A stretch of DNA of 64,000 nt from Erwinia typographi. Its GTDB lineage: Bacteria > Pseudomonadota > Gammaproteobacteria > Enterobacterales > Enterobacteriaceae. Below, piece after piece: positions 1-8,579 of the stretch. The position numbers were made by a program, and so were the translations under genes. A model generated the notes under the pieces. The model was not told where the DNA came from, searched no databases, and saw only the letters and a list, made by a program, of their open reading frames with translations. The stretch is taken from contig NZ_JRUQ01000027.1 in the NCBI RefSeq assembly GCF_000773975.1, forward strand, positions 1-64,000, written 5' to 3'. Position 1 is the stretch's first letter, and the number at the start of each line of letters is the position of its first letter.

Positions 1-217
1 GAAGGGTGGCCTTTTTGCGTACAGGTCATTCCGAATCCCCGGAAAGCAGTAACGGGTTATCCGGGGCAGTTCGCTACTCTCAGAGAGTAGGACAGACAAA
101 CCGGGAGGTGCAGTCTGAACGTTGCAGAGCAACGGCCCGGAGGGTGAACGTGAGTTCATCAACTGCCAGGCATCAAACAAGTAAGAAGGCCACCCGGAAG
201 GGTGGCCTTTTTGCGTT
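1..217 (+). terminator. rRNA operon 3' trailer with tandem terminators
   Basis: This is the end of an rRNA operon whose genes lie to the left of the window. Positions 80-217 closely resemble the region before and including the E. coli rrnB T2 terminator, including the stretch around 120-150 and the 5S-like end 'actgccaggcat' near 160. A strong hairpin (stem 186-195 with 200-209, loop ggaa) is followed by a T run at 208-212. Positions 1-20 repeat positions 198-217 exactly, so they are the right half of a second, upstream copy of the same terminator. Smaller hairpins lie at 37-66 and 74-90. No protein is expected here. Confidence 0.8.
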
Positions 218-312
218 TAAAGCCTCCTGAATCCACAGGATGCTCAGCGTCTGGACTGATATGTCGCGAGATCTTCGGCATGTTCAGCGCAGTAAGCGTA
301 TTTTCCTTTGGT

Positions 313-344
313 AATAAAAAAGCCCCGGTTACTCACCGGGGCTT
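313..344 (-). terminator. Rho-independent terminator of the aap (yhd) operon
   Basis: Read on the minus strand, AAGCCCCGG and CCGGGGCTT form a 9-bp stem followed by a run of T's. It lies about 35 bp past the stop codon of the ABC ATPase gene and separates that operon from the convergent rRNA operon. Confidence 0.85.
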
Positions 345-378
345 GACCTTGCTACAGGTTGTTATCAATTAACTCACA

Positions 379-1140
379 TCAATGGATAACTTGAGAAAGG
401 AAGGCACGGGTACGTTCTGATTTCGGATTAGAGAAGAACTCTTGTGGCGGTGCCTGCTCAACGATCTCCCCACGATCCATGAAGATCACCCGGTCCGCTA
501 CCGTACGGGCAAAGCCCATCTCGTGCGTGACGCATAGCATGGTCATGCCATCTTCTGCCAGACCTATCATGGTATCCAGCACCTCTTTCACCATTTCCGG
601 GTCCAGCGCGGAAGTTGGCTCATCAAACAGCATGATTTTAGGTTTCATGCACAGCGAGCGGGCAATCGCCACTCGCTGCTGCTGGCCGCCGGAGAGCTGA
701 CCGGGGAATTTGTGCGCATGTTCAGCAATGCGAACTCGATCAAGATAATGCATCGCCAGCGCTTCAGCTTCCTTCTTCGGCGTTTTACGCACCCAGACGG
801 GGGCCAGCGTGCAGTTTTGCAGCACGGTCAGATGGGGGAACAGGTTAAAGTGTTGAAAAACCATGCCCACTTCAGTCCGTACGCGCTCAATATTACGCAG
901 GTCGTCATTCAGGTGAATGCCGTCGACCACGATCCGGCCCTGCTGGTGCTCTTCAAGGTGATTGATGCAGCGGATAGTTGTCGATTTACCTGACCCGGAA
1001 GGGCCACAAAGCACGATGCGCTCGCGAGGTTTTACGTGCAGATTGATATCTTTCAGTACGTGGAACTGTCCGTACCATTTATTCACGTTCTCGAGCGTAA
1101 TCATCATCGCGTCGTCGGATTGGATCATAGTTTGGGTCAT
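379..1140 (-). CDS. yhdZ: Polar amino-acid ABC transporter ATPase AapP/YhdZ
   Basis: This 253-residue protein is the ATP-hydrolysing subunit that powers amino-acid uptake with the two permeases and the binding protein encoded just upstream. The Walker A motif GPSGSGKST is at residues 46-54, the ABC signature LSGGQQQR at 149-156 and the Walker B IMLFDEP at 169-175. Length and sequence fit the GlnQ/AapP/BztD group. It is the last gene of a four-gene minus-strand operon and begins 8 bp after the preceding permease. The terminator at 313-344 follows. The E. coli orthologue next to rrnD is yhdZ. Substrate specificity (general L-amino acids, such as glutamate or aspartate) is inferred from the Aap family. 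Confidence 0.93.
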   Translation of the reverse strand: MTQTMIQSDDAMMITLENVNKWYGQFHVLKDINLHVKPRERIVLCGPSGSGKSTTIRCINHLEEHQQGRIVVDGIHLNDDLRNIERVRTEVGMVFQHFNLFPHLTVLQNCTLAPVWVRKTPKKEAEALAMHYLDRVRIAEHAHKFPGQLSGGQQQRVAIARSLCMKPKIMLFDEPTSALDPEMVKEVLDTMIGLAEDGMTMLCVTHEMGFARTVADRVIFMDRGEIVEQAPPQEFFSNPKSERTRAFLSQVIH

Positions 1141-1148
1141 TTTAAGCC

Positions 1149-2249
1149 TCAGTGCGGTGTACGCCCGGTGTGAAAACGCTTCTCCAGATACTGGCTATAG
1201 CGCGACATGCTAAAACAGAAAATCCAGTAAACCAGCGCGGCAAAGACATAGCCTTCTGTTGACATCCCTAACCAGGTAGGGTCAACCGTTGCTTGCTGTA
1301 CGCTGCTGAACAGGTCAAACAGGCCGATGATGATCACCAGGCTGGTATCCTTAAACAGGGCAATGATGGTGTTCACCAGCCCCGGAATAACCAGCTTTAA
1401 CGCCTGCGGTAGGATAACCAGCGCCTGCGTCTTCCAGTAACCCAGCGCCAGCGATTCGGCGGCTTCATACTGACCTTTTGGCAGGGCCTGGAGCCCACCC
1501 CTTACCACTTCAGCGACATAGGCTGACTGGAAGAGAATGACCCCAACCAGCGCGCGGATCAGTTTATCAATACTGCTGCCTTCAGACATAAACAGCGGCA
1601 GCATGACCGAAGACATGAACAGCACGGTGATCAGCGGGACGCCACGCCAGAACTCAATAAATATGATCGACAGTGAGCGTACGACCGGCAGGGTTGAACG
1701 CCGTCCCAGGGCCAGTAAAATGCCCAGAGGCAACGCACCGGCAATGCCGACAGAGGCGATAATCAGCGTCAGAGTCAGACCGCCCCACTGACGGGTCTCA
1801 ACCCGCTCCAGCCCAAAGAATCCCCCATACAGCAGCAGCCAGACAATCACCGGATAGGCCACGGCCCAAACGGCGATATACAGCCCACGGCGAGGCATAC
1901 TTTTCAGGAACATCGGCAAAATGGATAGCAGGCCAACAACCAGCGCCAGATTGATGCGCCAGCGCAGCTCGTGCGGGTAAAGGCCATACATAAACTGGCC
2001 GAAGCGTGCGTGGATAAACACCCAGCAGGCACCCTCTTTAGTGCAATCCGCTCGCGTTGTGCCAATCCAGTTAGCCTGGAAGACCAGCCAATTTAGCGCA
2101 GGGGGAATAACCGTCCAGATGACCCAGAGACAGAACAGGGTCAGCAGCGAGTTCCCCCAGCTGGAGAACAGATTTTTTCTTACCCAACTGACGGTACGTG
2201 AAAAGGCAGTCGTCGGCACGGGCGGCGTTTCGTGAGTAGCTAAAGTCAT
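1149..2249 (-). CDS. yhdY: Amino-acid ABC transporter permease AapM/YhdY
   Basis: This 366-residue inner-membrane protein is one of the two channel subunits of the Aap-type importer. It has an N-terminal hydrophobic region that is longer than in HisM-type permeases, as is usual for AapM/BztC, and several membrane segments. The permease EAA-type loop is visible in the stretch [20 protein letters not shown], which contacts the ATPase. It sits between yhdX (15-bp gap) and yhdZ (8-bp gap), so the genes are probably translated from one message. Length matches E. coli YhdY closely. Confidence 0.92.
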   Translation of the reverse strand: MTLATHETPPVPTTAFSRTVSWVRKNLFSSWGNSLLTLFCLWVIWTVIPPALNWLVFQANWIGTTRADCTKEGACWVFIHARFGQFMYGLYPHELRWRINLALVVGLLSILPMFLKSMPRRGLYIAVWAVAYPVIVWLLLYGGFFGLERVETRQWGGLTLTLIIASVGIAGALPLGILLALGRRSTLPVVRSLSIIFIEFWRGVPLITVLFMSSVMLPLFMSEGSSIDKLIRALVGVILFQSAYVAEVVRGGLQALPKGQYEAAESLALGYWKTQALVILPQALKLVIPGLVNTIIALFKDTSLVIIIGLFDLFSSVQQATVDPTWLGMSTEGYVFAALVYWIFCFSMSRYSQYLEKRFHTGRTPH

Positions 2250-2264
2250 AGTGATCCCGTTCTC

Positions 2265-3443
2265 TTAACGCTCAATCAGGCGGATTTTGCGGTTATAGAT
2301 ATTCATTAACAGCGAAATCAGCAGGCTGATGATCAGATAGACACCCATCGTAATAGCGATGGTCTCTATTGCCTGACCGGTCTGGTTCAGTACCGTCCCG
2401 GCGAACAGCGACACCATATCGGGGTAGCCAATCGCTGCGGCGAGCGATGAGTTTTTCACGATATTCAGGTACTGGCTGGTTAACGGTGGGATGATGACGC
2501 GCATGGCCTGCGGAATGATAACCTGACGCAGCGTGACCGGATTTGGCAAGCCCAACGAACGTGCGGCTTCGTGCTGTCCGTGCGGAACCGACTGGATACC
2601 GGAACGGATAACTTCAGCAATGAAAGACGACGTATAGATCGACAGTGCCAGGGTTAACGCCGCCAGTTCGGGGATCAGGGCAAAGCCTCCGCGGAAGTTA
2701 AAGCCACGAAGCTCAGGGACATCCCAGTGCATAGCCGCACCAAACCCCATCTGGGCAATGAGCGGAAAGACGATCAGCATCGCGAGGGCGGCAGGCCAGG
2801 TCCGGCGGAGCTGACCCGTTTTCAGCTGGTAGGCTCGGTTATAGCGAAACAGCGCGACCATTCCCAGTACGGCCAGGGCAATAGCAATGATAAATGGCCA
2901 GGTACCGGCAGCGTACTGCGGCCAGGGAATATAGAGCCCCCGGTTACTGACAAACGCTAAATCAAAGGCGTTCACTGCCTGGCGTGGGCCTGGCAGATTG
3001 CGTAACACCGCGAAGTACCAGAAGAAGATCTGTAGTAACGGGGGGATATTACGGAACGTTTCGATATAGATATTGGAGATTTTTCGCAGTAGCCAGTTGT
3101 CTGACAAACGCGCCAGGCCGATGAAAAAGCCCAGGAAAGACGCGAAAACGATACAAAGAGCAGAAACCAACAGCGTGTTGGTCAGGCCGACGAGAAACAC
3201 GCGAGCGTAAGTATCCCCCTCTGTGTACTCGATCAGATGCTGAACGATACCAAAGCCAGCGCTACGTTCAAGGAAACCAAAACCGGAAGTAATGCCGCGG
3301 CTTGCCAGGTTGATGACGGTATTGTGGATCAGATACCCCGCCACGGCTAAAACAGCGACAATCGCAATGATCTGGTACAGCCAGGCGCGCACCGCAGGAT
3401 TGCTGAATGAAAAATCCCTTTTTACGGTTGGGCGTTGAGACAT
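2265..3443 (-). CDS. yhdX: Amino-acid ABC transporter permease AapQ/YhdX
   Basis: This 392-residue inner-membrane permease is the second channel subunit of the transporter. It starts with a cytoplasmic stretch and a membrane segment near residues 21-46, followed by the extended AapQ/BztB-type N-terminal half. The transmembrane core carries the EAA loop GQHEAARSLGLPNPVTLRQV. It lies 68 bp downstream of the binding-protein gene; that gap contains a stem-loop (3476-3495). The downstream gene yhdY follows after 15 bp. It is intact and of normal family length. Confidence 0.92.
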   Translation of the reverse strand: MSQRPTVKRDFSFSNPAVRAWLYQIIAIVAVLAVAGYLIHNTVINLASRGITSGFGFLERSAGFGIVQHLIEYTEGDTYARVFLVGLTNTLLVSALCIVFASFLGFFIGLARLSDNWLLRKISNIYIETFRNIPPLLQIFFWYFAVLRNLPGPRQAVNAFDLAFVSNRGLYIPWPQYAAGTWPFIIAIALAVLGMVALFRYNRAYQLKTGQLRRTWPAALAMLIVFPLIAQMGFGAAMHWDVPELRGFNFRGGFALIPELAALTLALSIYTSSFIAEVIRSGIQSVPHGQHEAARSLGLPNPVTLRQVIIPQAMRVIIPPLTSQYLNIVKNSSLAAAIGYPDMVSLFAGTVLNQTGQAIETIAITMGVYLIISLLISLLMNIYNRKIRLIER

Positions 3444-3475
3444 GTTGAAACCTCAGTGACGAAAATTCTGGCGAA

Positions 3476-3495
3476 GGCACCGGCAGGCCGGTGCC
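3476..3495 (-). other. Stem-loop between binding-protein and permease genes
   Basis: GGCACCGG pairs with CCGGTGCC around a 4-base loop, with no T run. Such structures after periplasmic-binding-protein genes usually protect the upstream mRNA from 3' decay, so binding protein is made in excess over permease. That role is inferred here. Confidence 0.6.
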
Positions 3496-3511
3496 CTGTT
3501 AACGGTGGGAA

Positions 3512-4537
3512 TTAACGTACTGGCGGAGCGTACTGGATGCCGCCTTTGTTCCAGAGGGCGTTCTGACCACGAGCAATTTTCAGCTGGCTGTCTTTACCGA
3601 CGTTACGGTCAAAGACTTCCTGATAGTTGCCAACCTGCTTAACGATGTTATACGCCCACTTGTTGTCGAGCTTGAGGTCTTTACCAAAATCACCCTCGGC
3701 GCCCAGCAGGTGAGCCATATCAGGAGTGGTTGGCTTAGCCGCCATCTGATCAACGTTCTTAGAGGTGATACCCATCTCTTCGGCATTCAGCATGGCGAAC
3801 AGGGACCATTTCACGATGGTAAACCAGTCATCATCGCCACGACGCACCACTGGCCCCAGCGGCTCTTTAGAGATCACTTCTGGCAGCACGATGAATTCGT
3901 CAGGTTTGCCCAGTTTGATGCGCAGCGCGTACAGCTGTGACTGGTCGGAAGCCAGGGTATCGCAACGGCCGGTATCCAGCGCTTTCGCGGATTCGTCAGA
4001 ACGGTCGAAGGTTACCGGGGTGTACTGCATATTGTTAGCTTTGAAGTAGTCCGCTACGTTCAGTTCGGTATCAGTACCGGCCTGGATACAAACGGTTGCG
4101 CCATCCAGCTCTTTAGCGCTTTTCAGCCCGGCTTTCTGGTGAGTCAGGAAACCGATGCCGTCGTAGTAGTTCACGCCAGCGAAGATAAAGCCCATGCCGC
4201 CATCGCGCGCAGAGGTCCAGGTGGTGTTACGAGACAGAATGTCCACTTCGCCTGACTGTAGCGCGGTGAAACGCTCTTTTGCCGTCAGCGGGGTATATTT
4301 TACCTTGGTGGCATCGCCAAACACGGCCGCCGCTGCCGCACGACACACGTCCACATCAATGCCACTGAACTTGCCGCTGGCATCGGCAAAGGAGAAGCCA
4401 GGCAAGCCATCACTGATACCGCATTGAACAAAGCCTTTCTTTTTAATGGCATCCAGGGTGGCGCCGGCATGTGCCTGATTTGCAACGGCAAACAGCGCTG
4501 CAGCGGCAACCAAAGTGGAGAGCATCATTTTTTTCAT
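3512..4537 (-). CDS. yhdW: Periplasmic amino-acid-binding protein AapJ/YhdW
   Basis: This 341-residue protein captures amino acids in the periplasm and delivers them to the YhdX/YhdY permease. The N-terminus is a signal peptide: a basic start (MKKMM), a hydrophobic core and a cleavage site after AHA near residue 24. The rest is a SBP_bac_3-type fold with the family's opening GFVQCGISDGLPGFSF and the acidic-pocket region DVDVCRAAAAAVFGD. It is the first gene of the operon. In E. coli K-12 the corresponding yhdW is listed as a pseudogene; here the reading frame is complete. A sigma54-type promoter lies 89-104 bp upstream. Confidence 0.93.
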   Translation of the reverse strand: MKKMMLSTLVAAAALFAVANQAHAGATLDAIKKKGFVQCGISDGLPGFSFADASGKFSGIDVDVCRAAAAAVFGDATKVKYTPLTAKERFTALQSGEVDILSRNTTWTSARDGGMGFIFAGVNYYDGIGFLTHQKAGLKSAKELDGATVCIQAGTDTELNVADYFKANNMQYTPVTFDRSDESAKALDTGRCDTLASDQSQLYALRIKLGKPDEFIVLPEVISKEPLGPVVRRGDDDWFTIVKWSLFAMLNAEEMGITSKNVDQMAAKPTTPDMAHLLGAEGDFGKDLKLDNKWAYNIVKQVGNYQEVFDRNVGKDSQLKIARGQNALWNKGGIQYAPPVR

Positions 4538-4885
4538 AAAGCATCCTGTGTGGCGAAATCATTTTTATGTTTAACGCACGCTGTGGTGCACTTTTCCTGT
4601 CTGTGGCCTGAGCCATCCACGACACTGCAAAGGTAATGCCAAAATTGCAGAGCCCTGAATTTGTTGGAAAGGGTTGCTAATAATTAGTAGCACTTTGAAA
4701 GTTTGCCTAATGTCGCGCACTACAGGGGGGCAAAAATAGATGGATTGGTCACAAACGGTGCAAGGTGTTTCACTATATGAAAGCAATGTGAGCAAAAGCG
4801 CAGATTATGTTATGGATATGTAATGAAACGGGCGCGGCCAGCTCCCAAAAATGTGAGCTGGCTTCAGAAAAGGAGAGGGCAGGAA
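4538..4885. other. Intergenic region: promoter area of the aap (yhd) operon
   Basis: This 348-bp gap separates the binding-protein start from the end of lpxP. It contains the sigma54-type promoter at 4626-4641. An interrupted palindrome (TGCTA to TAGCA) lies near 4676-4693. A single NtrC-like half-site (GGTGCA) lies near 4757. No gene is visible. Confidence 0.7.
4626..4641 (-). promoter_or_regulatory. Sigma54 (RpoN)-type promoter for yhdWXYZ
   Basis: The minus strand reads TGGCATTACCTTTGCA. This matches the -24/-12 consensus TGGCACGnnnnTTGCA at the TGGCA and TTGCA blocks, with the required GG-N10-GC spacing. It lies 89-104 bp upstream of the binding-protein start. Nitrogen (NtrC) control of yhdWXYZ is known in E. 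coli. A good full NtrC site was not found nearby, only a half-site near 4757-4762. Confidence 0.82.
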
Positions 4886-5806
4886 TTAATAAAGAGAGTT
4901 AGCACCGGTTGGGCGGGTCTTAAAACGACGGTGGAGCCACATATACTGATTCGGCGCCCGCATGATTTCACGCTCGATCACCTTGTTCATGTAGGCCGCG
5001 GCCAGCTGCTCATCGCCGATAGGATAGTCTTTGAGTTCCGGCTGGATGACCAGCTCGTAGCCGCTGCCGTCTTCATTACGAATTAGCACCACGGTGATCA
5101 TTGCGGGCTTAGCCATGCGGGCAATCATCCAGGTGCCGCTGGTTGTTGCGGCCTGGGGTACGGCAAACAGTGGCGCAAACACGCTGCCTTTGGGGCCATA
5201 GTCCTGATCGGGAGCGAACCAGACGGCCTCTCCCTGCTTCAGCGCCTGCACCATTCCTCGCAGGTCGCGGCGGTTAATCATCGCTTTGTTGGAGCGCATA
5301 CGGCCTTTGGTTTGCACCCACTCCATAAGCTTGTTGTTGTGGGGACGGTACATGGCCATCATCGGCTGGCACAGGCCCATCGCCCGTCCCCCCAGCTCCA
5401 GAGACATGAAATGGACGCCGATGATCAGAGCGCCACGTCCTTGTTCCTGTGCCGCTTTCAGGTTGTGCAGCCCGTTAACGGTAAACCAACGTTTCACCCG
5501 GCGATCCGACCAGAACCAGGCCATGCCCGTTTCCAGCAGGCCCATACCCAGTGACTCAAAATTTTTCACGATGCGCATTTCGCGCTGATCGGCAGGCATC
5601 TCCGGGAAGCAGAGCTCAAGATTCCGGCGAGTAATACGGATGCGGCGTTTCAAAAACCGCATAGAGGTCCGGCCCATCCATGTGCCCAGCTTTTGCAGAA
5701 GCGGGAAGGGCATCTGAACCAGCAAAAACAGAAGTCCCAGTCCGGCCCAGGTTAACCAGTAACGTGGGTGCATTAAGCTGCGGGTGAATCGGGGTGAAGA
5801 CTTCAT
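4886..5806 (-). CDS. lpxP: Lipid A palmitoleoyl/lauroyl acyltransferase (LpxP-like)
   Basis: This 306-residue inner-membrane enzyme adds the secondary acyl chain to Kdo2-lipid IVA during lipid A synthesis. There is one N-terminal membrane segment (about residues 17-34). The HX4E acyltransferase motif is at His132 and Glu137 (VHFMSLE). Compared by eye with the two E. coli paralogues, the central block with LGGRAMGLCQPMMAMYRPHN is clearly closer to cold-induced LpxP than to LpxL, while the C-terminus (YMWLHRRFKTRP) is common to both. It stands alone between the aap operon and fis. In E. coli this spot holds the acrEF region and lpxP is elsewhere. Whether it is cold-regulated cannot be seen. Confidence 0.85.
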   Translation of the reverse strand: MKSSPRFTRSLMHPRYWLTWAGLGLLFLLVQMPFPLLQKLGTWMGRTSMRFLKRRIRITRRNLELCFPEMPADQREMRIVKNFESLGMGLLETGMAWFWSDRRVKRWFTVNGLHNLKAAQEQGRGALIIGVHFMSLELGGRAMGLCQPMMAMYRPHNNKLMEWVQTKGRMRSNKAMINRRDLRGMVQALKQGEAVWFAPDQDYGPKGSVFAPLFAVPQAATTSGTWMIARMAKPAMITVVLIRNEDGSGYELVIQPELKDYPIGDEQLAAAYMNKVIEREIMRAPNQYMWLHRRFKTRPTGANSLY

Positions 5807-5952
5807 AATTCTCTCTTTAAGCGTGCATGGGGTATGTAGCGCATAGAGACGTTAATCAGCAGCGGTACATAGGATCTGACAACATTATCGACAGGAAGTT
5901 GAAGCAGACGTTGATATTTTACACGATCAAGACAATTCTGGCCCTGTAAGGC

Positions 5953-5986
5953 AATAAAAAAGGCGCTATCGATAGGGTAGCGCCTT
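5953..5986 (-). terminator. Terminator of the dusB-fis operon
   Basis: On the minus strand a GC-rich stem (AAGGCGCTACC with its complement around a short loop) is followed by TTTTTTA. It lies about 20 bp downstream of the fis stop codon. Confidence 0.88.
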
Positions 5987-6005
5987 CATCACAATGAACC
6001 GAAAC

Positions 6006-6302
6006 TTAGTTCATGCCGTATTTTTTCAGTTTCTTACGCAGAGTGCCACGGTTGATGCCCATCATCAGGGCCGCACGGGTCTGGTTGCCACGGGTGTATT
6101 GCATCACCATGTCCAACAAAGGCTGTTCTACTTCAGCCAAAACCAGCTCATACAGGTCATTGACGTCCTGACCATTCAGTTGAGCAAAATAGTTCTTCAG
6201 TGCCTGTTTGACCGAATCACGCAGTGGCTTTTGCGTCACCTGATCCTGTGAGTTAACGGTTGAAACGGTCAGTACGTCAGAATTTACGCGTTGTTCGAAC
6301 AT
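6006..6302 (-). CDS. fis: Nucleoid-associated factor for inversion stimulation Fis
   Basis: This 98-residue dimeric DNA-bending protein activates rRNA promoters, stimulates site-specific inversion and organises the nucleoid in fast growth. As far as can be judged by eye, the sequence is identical to E. coli Fis along its full length. That includes the N-terminal inversion-stimulating arm and the C-terminal helix-turn-helix (about residues 74-93, ending [14 protein letters not shown]). It is the second gene of the dusB-fis operon, 24 bp after dusB, with a terminator directly behind it. Confidence 0.98.
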
Positions 6303-6326
6303 AGTTCTGTCAGCTCTTTATTTCTA

Positions 6327-7292
6327 TTAGGCAAGTTTTTCGAAGTATGCTTCCAACGCCTCCAGCTGTTCGCTGGCATCCTCTATGGCGTTGAATGTGC
6401 GCCGAAACTGGTCGTTTGGGGCATGCTCCTGGAGATACCAGGAGACGTGCTTCCGGGCAATACGGTATCCCTTGCGATGACCATAAAAGTCGTGCAGTTC
6501 CCGTAGGTGCCCGATGAGCAAGCGCTTAACTTCAGCCAATGGCATCGGTGCCAGCAGCTCCCCAGTGTCCAGATAATACTGGATTTCCCGGAAGATCCAC
6601 GGTCTTCCCTGAGCCGCACGTCCTATCATCAGGGCATCAGCCCCCGTATAGTCAAGTACGGCTCTGGCTTTATGCGGGTCAGTGATGTCGCCATTCGCGA
6701 TAACGGGAATGGAAACATTCTGCTTAACTGTCCGAATGCTGTCATATTCAGCTTCGCCGTTGAACAAACACGCGCGAGTGCGTCCGTGAATGGTCAGGGC
6801 CTGAATACCGCAGCGCTCAGCCAATTGGGCAATCTCAACACAATTCCGGTTGTCTGGATCCCAGCCGGTGCGAATCTTCAGCGTGACGGGAACGTCCACC
6901 GCATTCACCACCGCAGAGAGGATAGACTTCACCAGCTCCGGATGTTGCAGCAGGGCCGAGCCTGCCAGCTTGCGATTCACCTTTTTAGCCGGACATCCCA
7001 TGTTGATGTCAATCACCTGCGCGCCAGATGTAGCATTGATGCGTGCGGCTTCAGCCATCTCATGAGGGTCACAACCGGCAATTTGCACGGTACGGATACC
7101 GGGCTCTTCACTGTGAACCATACGCAACCGGGATTTGTCGGTGGCCCAGACTTCAGGGTTAGACGACAACATCTCGGAAACGGTCATACCAGCGCCCATT
7201 GCATAACACAGGGTCCGGAAAGGCCTGTCGGTTATTCCGGCCATTGGTGCTGCAATCAAACGATTACGAAGCTGGTGGTTTCCAATGCGCAT
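6327..7292 (-). CDS. dusB: tRNA-dihydrouridine synthase B
   Basis: This 321-residue FMN enzyme reduces uridines (U17 in E. coli) in the tRNA D-loop using NADPH. The family signature [12 protein letters not shown] contains the catalytic Cys100, and the TIM-barrel FMN-binding parts ([29 protein letters not shown]) are present. The reading frame is open further upstream to 7394, but homology fixes the start at 7292 ([10 protein letters not shown]). Upstream residues would overlap the promoter. It is co-transcribed with fis. No strong ribosome binding site precedes the start, which fits the poor translation known for E. coli dusB. Confidence 0.95.
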   Translation of the reverse strand: MRIGNHQLRNRLIAAPMAGITDRPFRTLCYAMGAGMTVSEMLSSNPEVWATDKSRLRMVHSEEPGIRTVQIAGCDPHEMAEAARINATSGAQVIDINMGCPAKKVNRKLAGSALLQHPELVKSILSAVVNAVDVPVTLKIRTGWDPDNRNCVEIAQLAERCGIQALTIHGRTRACLFNGEAEYDSIRTVKQNVSIPVIANGDITDPHKARAVLDYTGADALMIGRAAQGRPWIFREIQYYLDTGELLAPMPLAEVKRLLIGHLRELHDFYGHRKGYRIARKHVSWYLQEHAPNDQFRRTFNAIEDASEQLEALEAYFEKLA

Positions 7293-7330
7293 GAAAAAAA
7301 AGTGACCATAGTGTATCCACAAGGCGGCGT

Positions 7331-7359
7331 ATATTACGCATTTTTCGAAGAAGATGAAA
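7331..7359 (-). promoter_or_regulatory. dusB-fis promoter with GC-rich discriminator
   Basis: On the minus strand, -35 TTTCAT and -10 TAATAT are separated by exactly 17 bp and followed by the GC-rich stretch ACGCCGCC. Such a discriminator is typical of stringently controlled, growth-rate-regulated promoters like that of fis. The start would fall about 30 bp upstream of dusB. Confidence 0.72.
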
Positions 7360-7520
7360 GGACAAACTTTGAACAATTCACTGCGGAAGATCAATGTTAA
7401 GTGGCAAGTCTTTTAGACTGTCTTTTTTTGTTGTTGTTTTTCAATTGATTAATGAAAGTCGATTAAAATACAAACTAATTTTTTTCTTTTTTTATGGGCT
7501 TTCTGACCGGATAAAAGACA

Positions 7521-7549
7521 CCGCATACCCCGATTTACGGGACATGCGG
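7521..7549 (-). terminator. Possible prmA terminator hairpin
   Basis: CCGCAT pairs with ATGCGG, with an inner CCCCG/CGGG pairing. On the minus strand it is followed by a weak U-rich stretch (gtcttttatc). It is 130 bp beyond the prmA stop, so the assignment is tentative. Confidence 0.4.
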
Positions 7550-7682
7550 CGGATGAAATTCCTAAAACCAGACGATCCCACCTTTCAGGCGGCTGAAAGG
7601 TTAGCTTACGATTATGCAGCCGTTAATGGGCTGCACCGGCCGGTTATTTTTGCTGACCCTGGGCGCTGGCAACACGACGTTT

Positions 7683-8564
7683 CTAAAGCTTAACGCCGGT
7701 GATCCTGCACCACTCTTCTTTCTCCGCCACCGCATCGAGCGTAAACAGCGCCTGATAGGCTTCACACACGCTTTCTGCCTGGCTTGCCAGCACGCCGGAC
7801 AGGCCGAGATGACCCCCTTTGACTGGCAGCACGCCGATCAAAGGCGCAAGCTCGCGCAGCGGGCCAGCGAGGATATTGGCAACAACCACGTCGGCGCTCA
7901 GGTTTTCGGGCTGCTCATGCGGCAGATAGAGCGAAAGACGGTCCGAAACGCCATTACGCTGCGCGTTATCGCGACTGGCCTGGATCGCCTGCGGATCGAT
8001 GTCGATCCCAATGGCGCTGGCGGCACCCAGCTTCAGTGCGGCAATGGCCAGGATCCCGGAGCCGCAGCCAAAATCGATCACCGTTTTGCCTTCCAGATCC
8101 AACCCGTCAAGCCAGCTCAGACAAAGTGAGGTAGTAGGGTGCGTGCCGGTGCCAAAGGCCAGACCGGGGTCCAGCATAACGTTGACGGCATTAGGGTCCG
8201 GCACGTCGCGCCAGCTTGGACAGATCCACAAGCGTTGACCAAAGCGCATCGGGTGGAAGTTATCCATCCACTCACGTTCCCAGTCTTTATCCTCAATCTG
8301 TTCGATTTTATGCGCAAAGCCGCTACCCAGCAGGGGACAAGCTTCCAGGCCAGCAATGACCAGCGCCATATCCGTTTCGGCATCGAATAAACCGATGGCA
8401 TCGGTATCTCCCCATAGCAACGTTTCGCCGGGCAGAGGTTCGAAAACCGGATTGTCGTGCGTATCCTGGAACGTGACCGAGACAGCCCCGTTCTCGATCA
8501 GCGCATCGCCCAGCTCTTCAGCCTGGGCGCCGGTGGTATTAATTTTCATCTGTATCCAGGGCAT
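7683..8564 (-). CDS. prmA: Ribosomal protein L11 methyltransferase PrmA
   Basis: This 293-residue cytoplasmic enzyme trimethylates ribosomal protein L11 with S-adenosylmethionine. The N-terminal substrate-recognition domain opens [13 protein letters not shown]. The class I methyltransferase motif [19 protein letters not shown] and the catalytic-loop NILAGPL are present. Length equals the E. coli protein. It lies 15 bp downstream of panF on the same strand, an arrangement conserved in enterics. Confidence 0.97.
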   Translation of the reverse strand: MPWIQMKINTTGAQAEELGDALIENGAVSVTFQDTHDNPVFEPLPGETLLWGDTDAIGLFDAETDMALVIAGLEACPLLGSGFAHKIEQIEDKDWEREWMDNFHPMRFGQRLWICPSWRDVPDPNAVNVMLDPGLAFGTGTHPTTSLCLSWLDGLDLEGKTVIDFGCGSGILAIAALKLGAASAIGIDIDPQAIQASRDNAQRNGVSDRLSLYLPHEQPENLSADVVVANILAGPLRELAPLIGVLPVKGGHLGLSGVLASQAESVCEAYQALFTLDAVAEKEEWCRITGVKL

Positions 8565-8579
8565 GGCAATTCTCTTTAT

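Larger units (their letters stand above)
7293..7682. other. Intergenic region between prmA and dusB
   Basis: This 390-bp gap contains the dusB-fis promoter near dusB, an AT-rich stretch (about 7420-7500) and three inverted repeats: 7521-7549, 7581-7600 and 7616-7634. The first is partly followed by T's on the minus strand and could terminate prmA. The AT-rich part suits Fis/H-NS binding, as at E. coli fis. No gene is visible. Confidence 0.6.

Noticed and set aside
6-230. Open reading frame of 74 codons at the left edge
   Set aside because: It runs through the rRNA operon trailer and terminator hairpins, which match known rrn 3' DNA.
7293-7394. Upstream start for dusB at 7394
   Set aside because: The extra 34 residues are not in DusB proteins and would cover the dusB-fis promoter.
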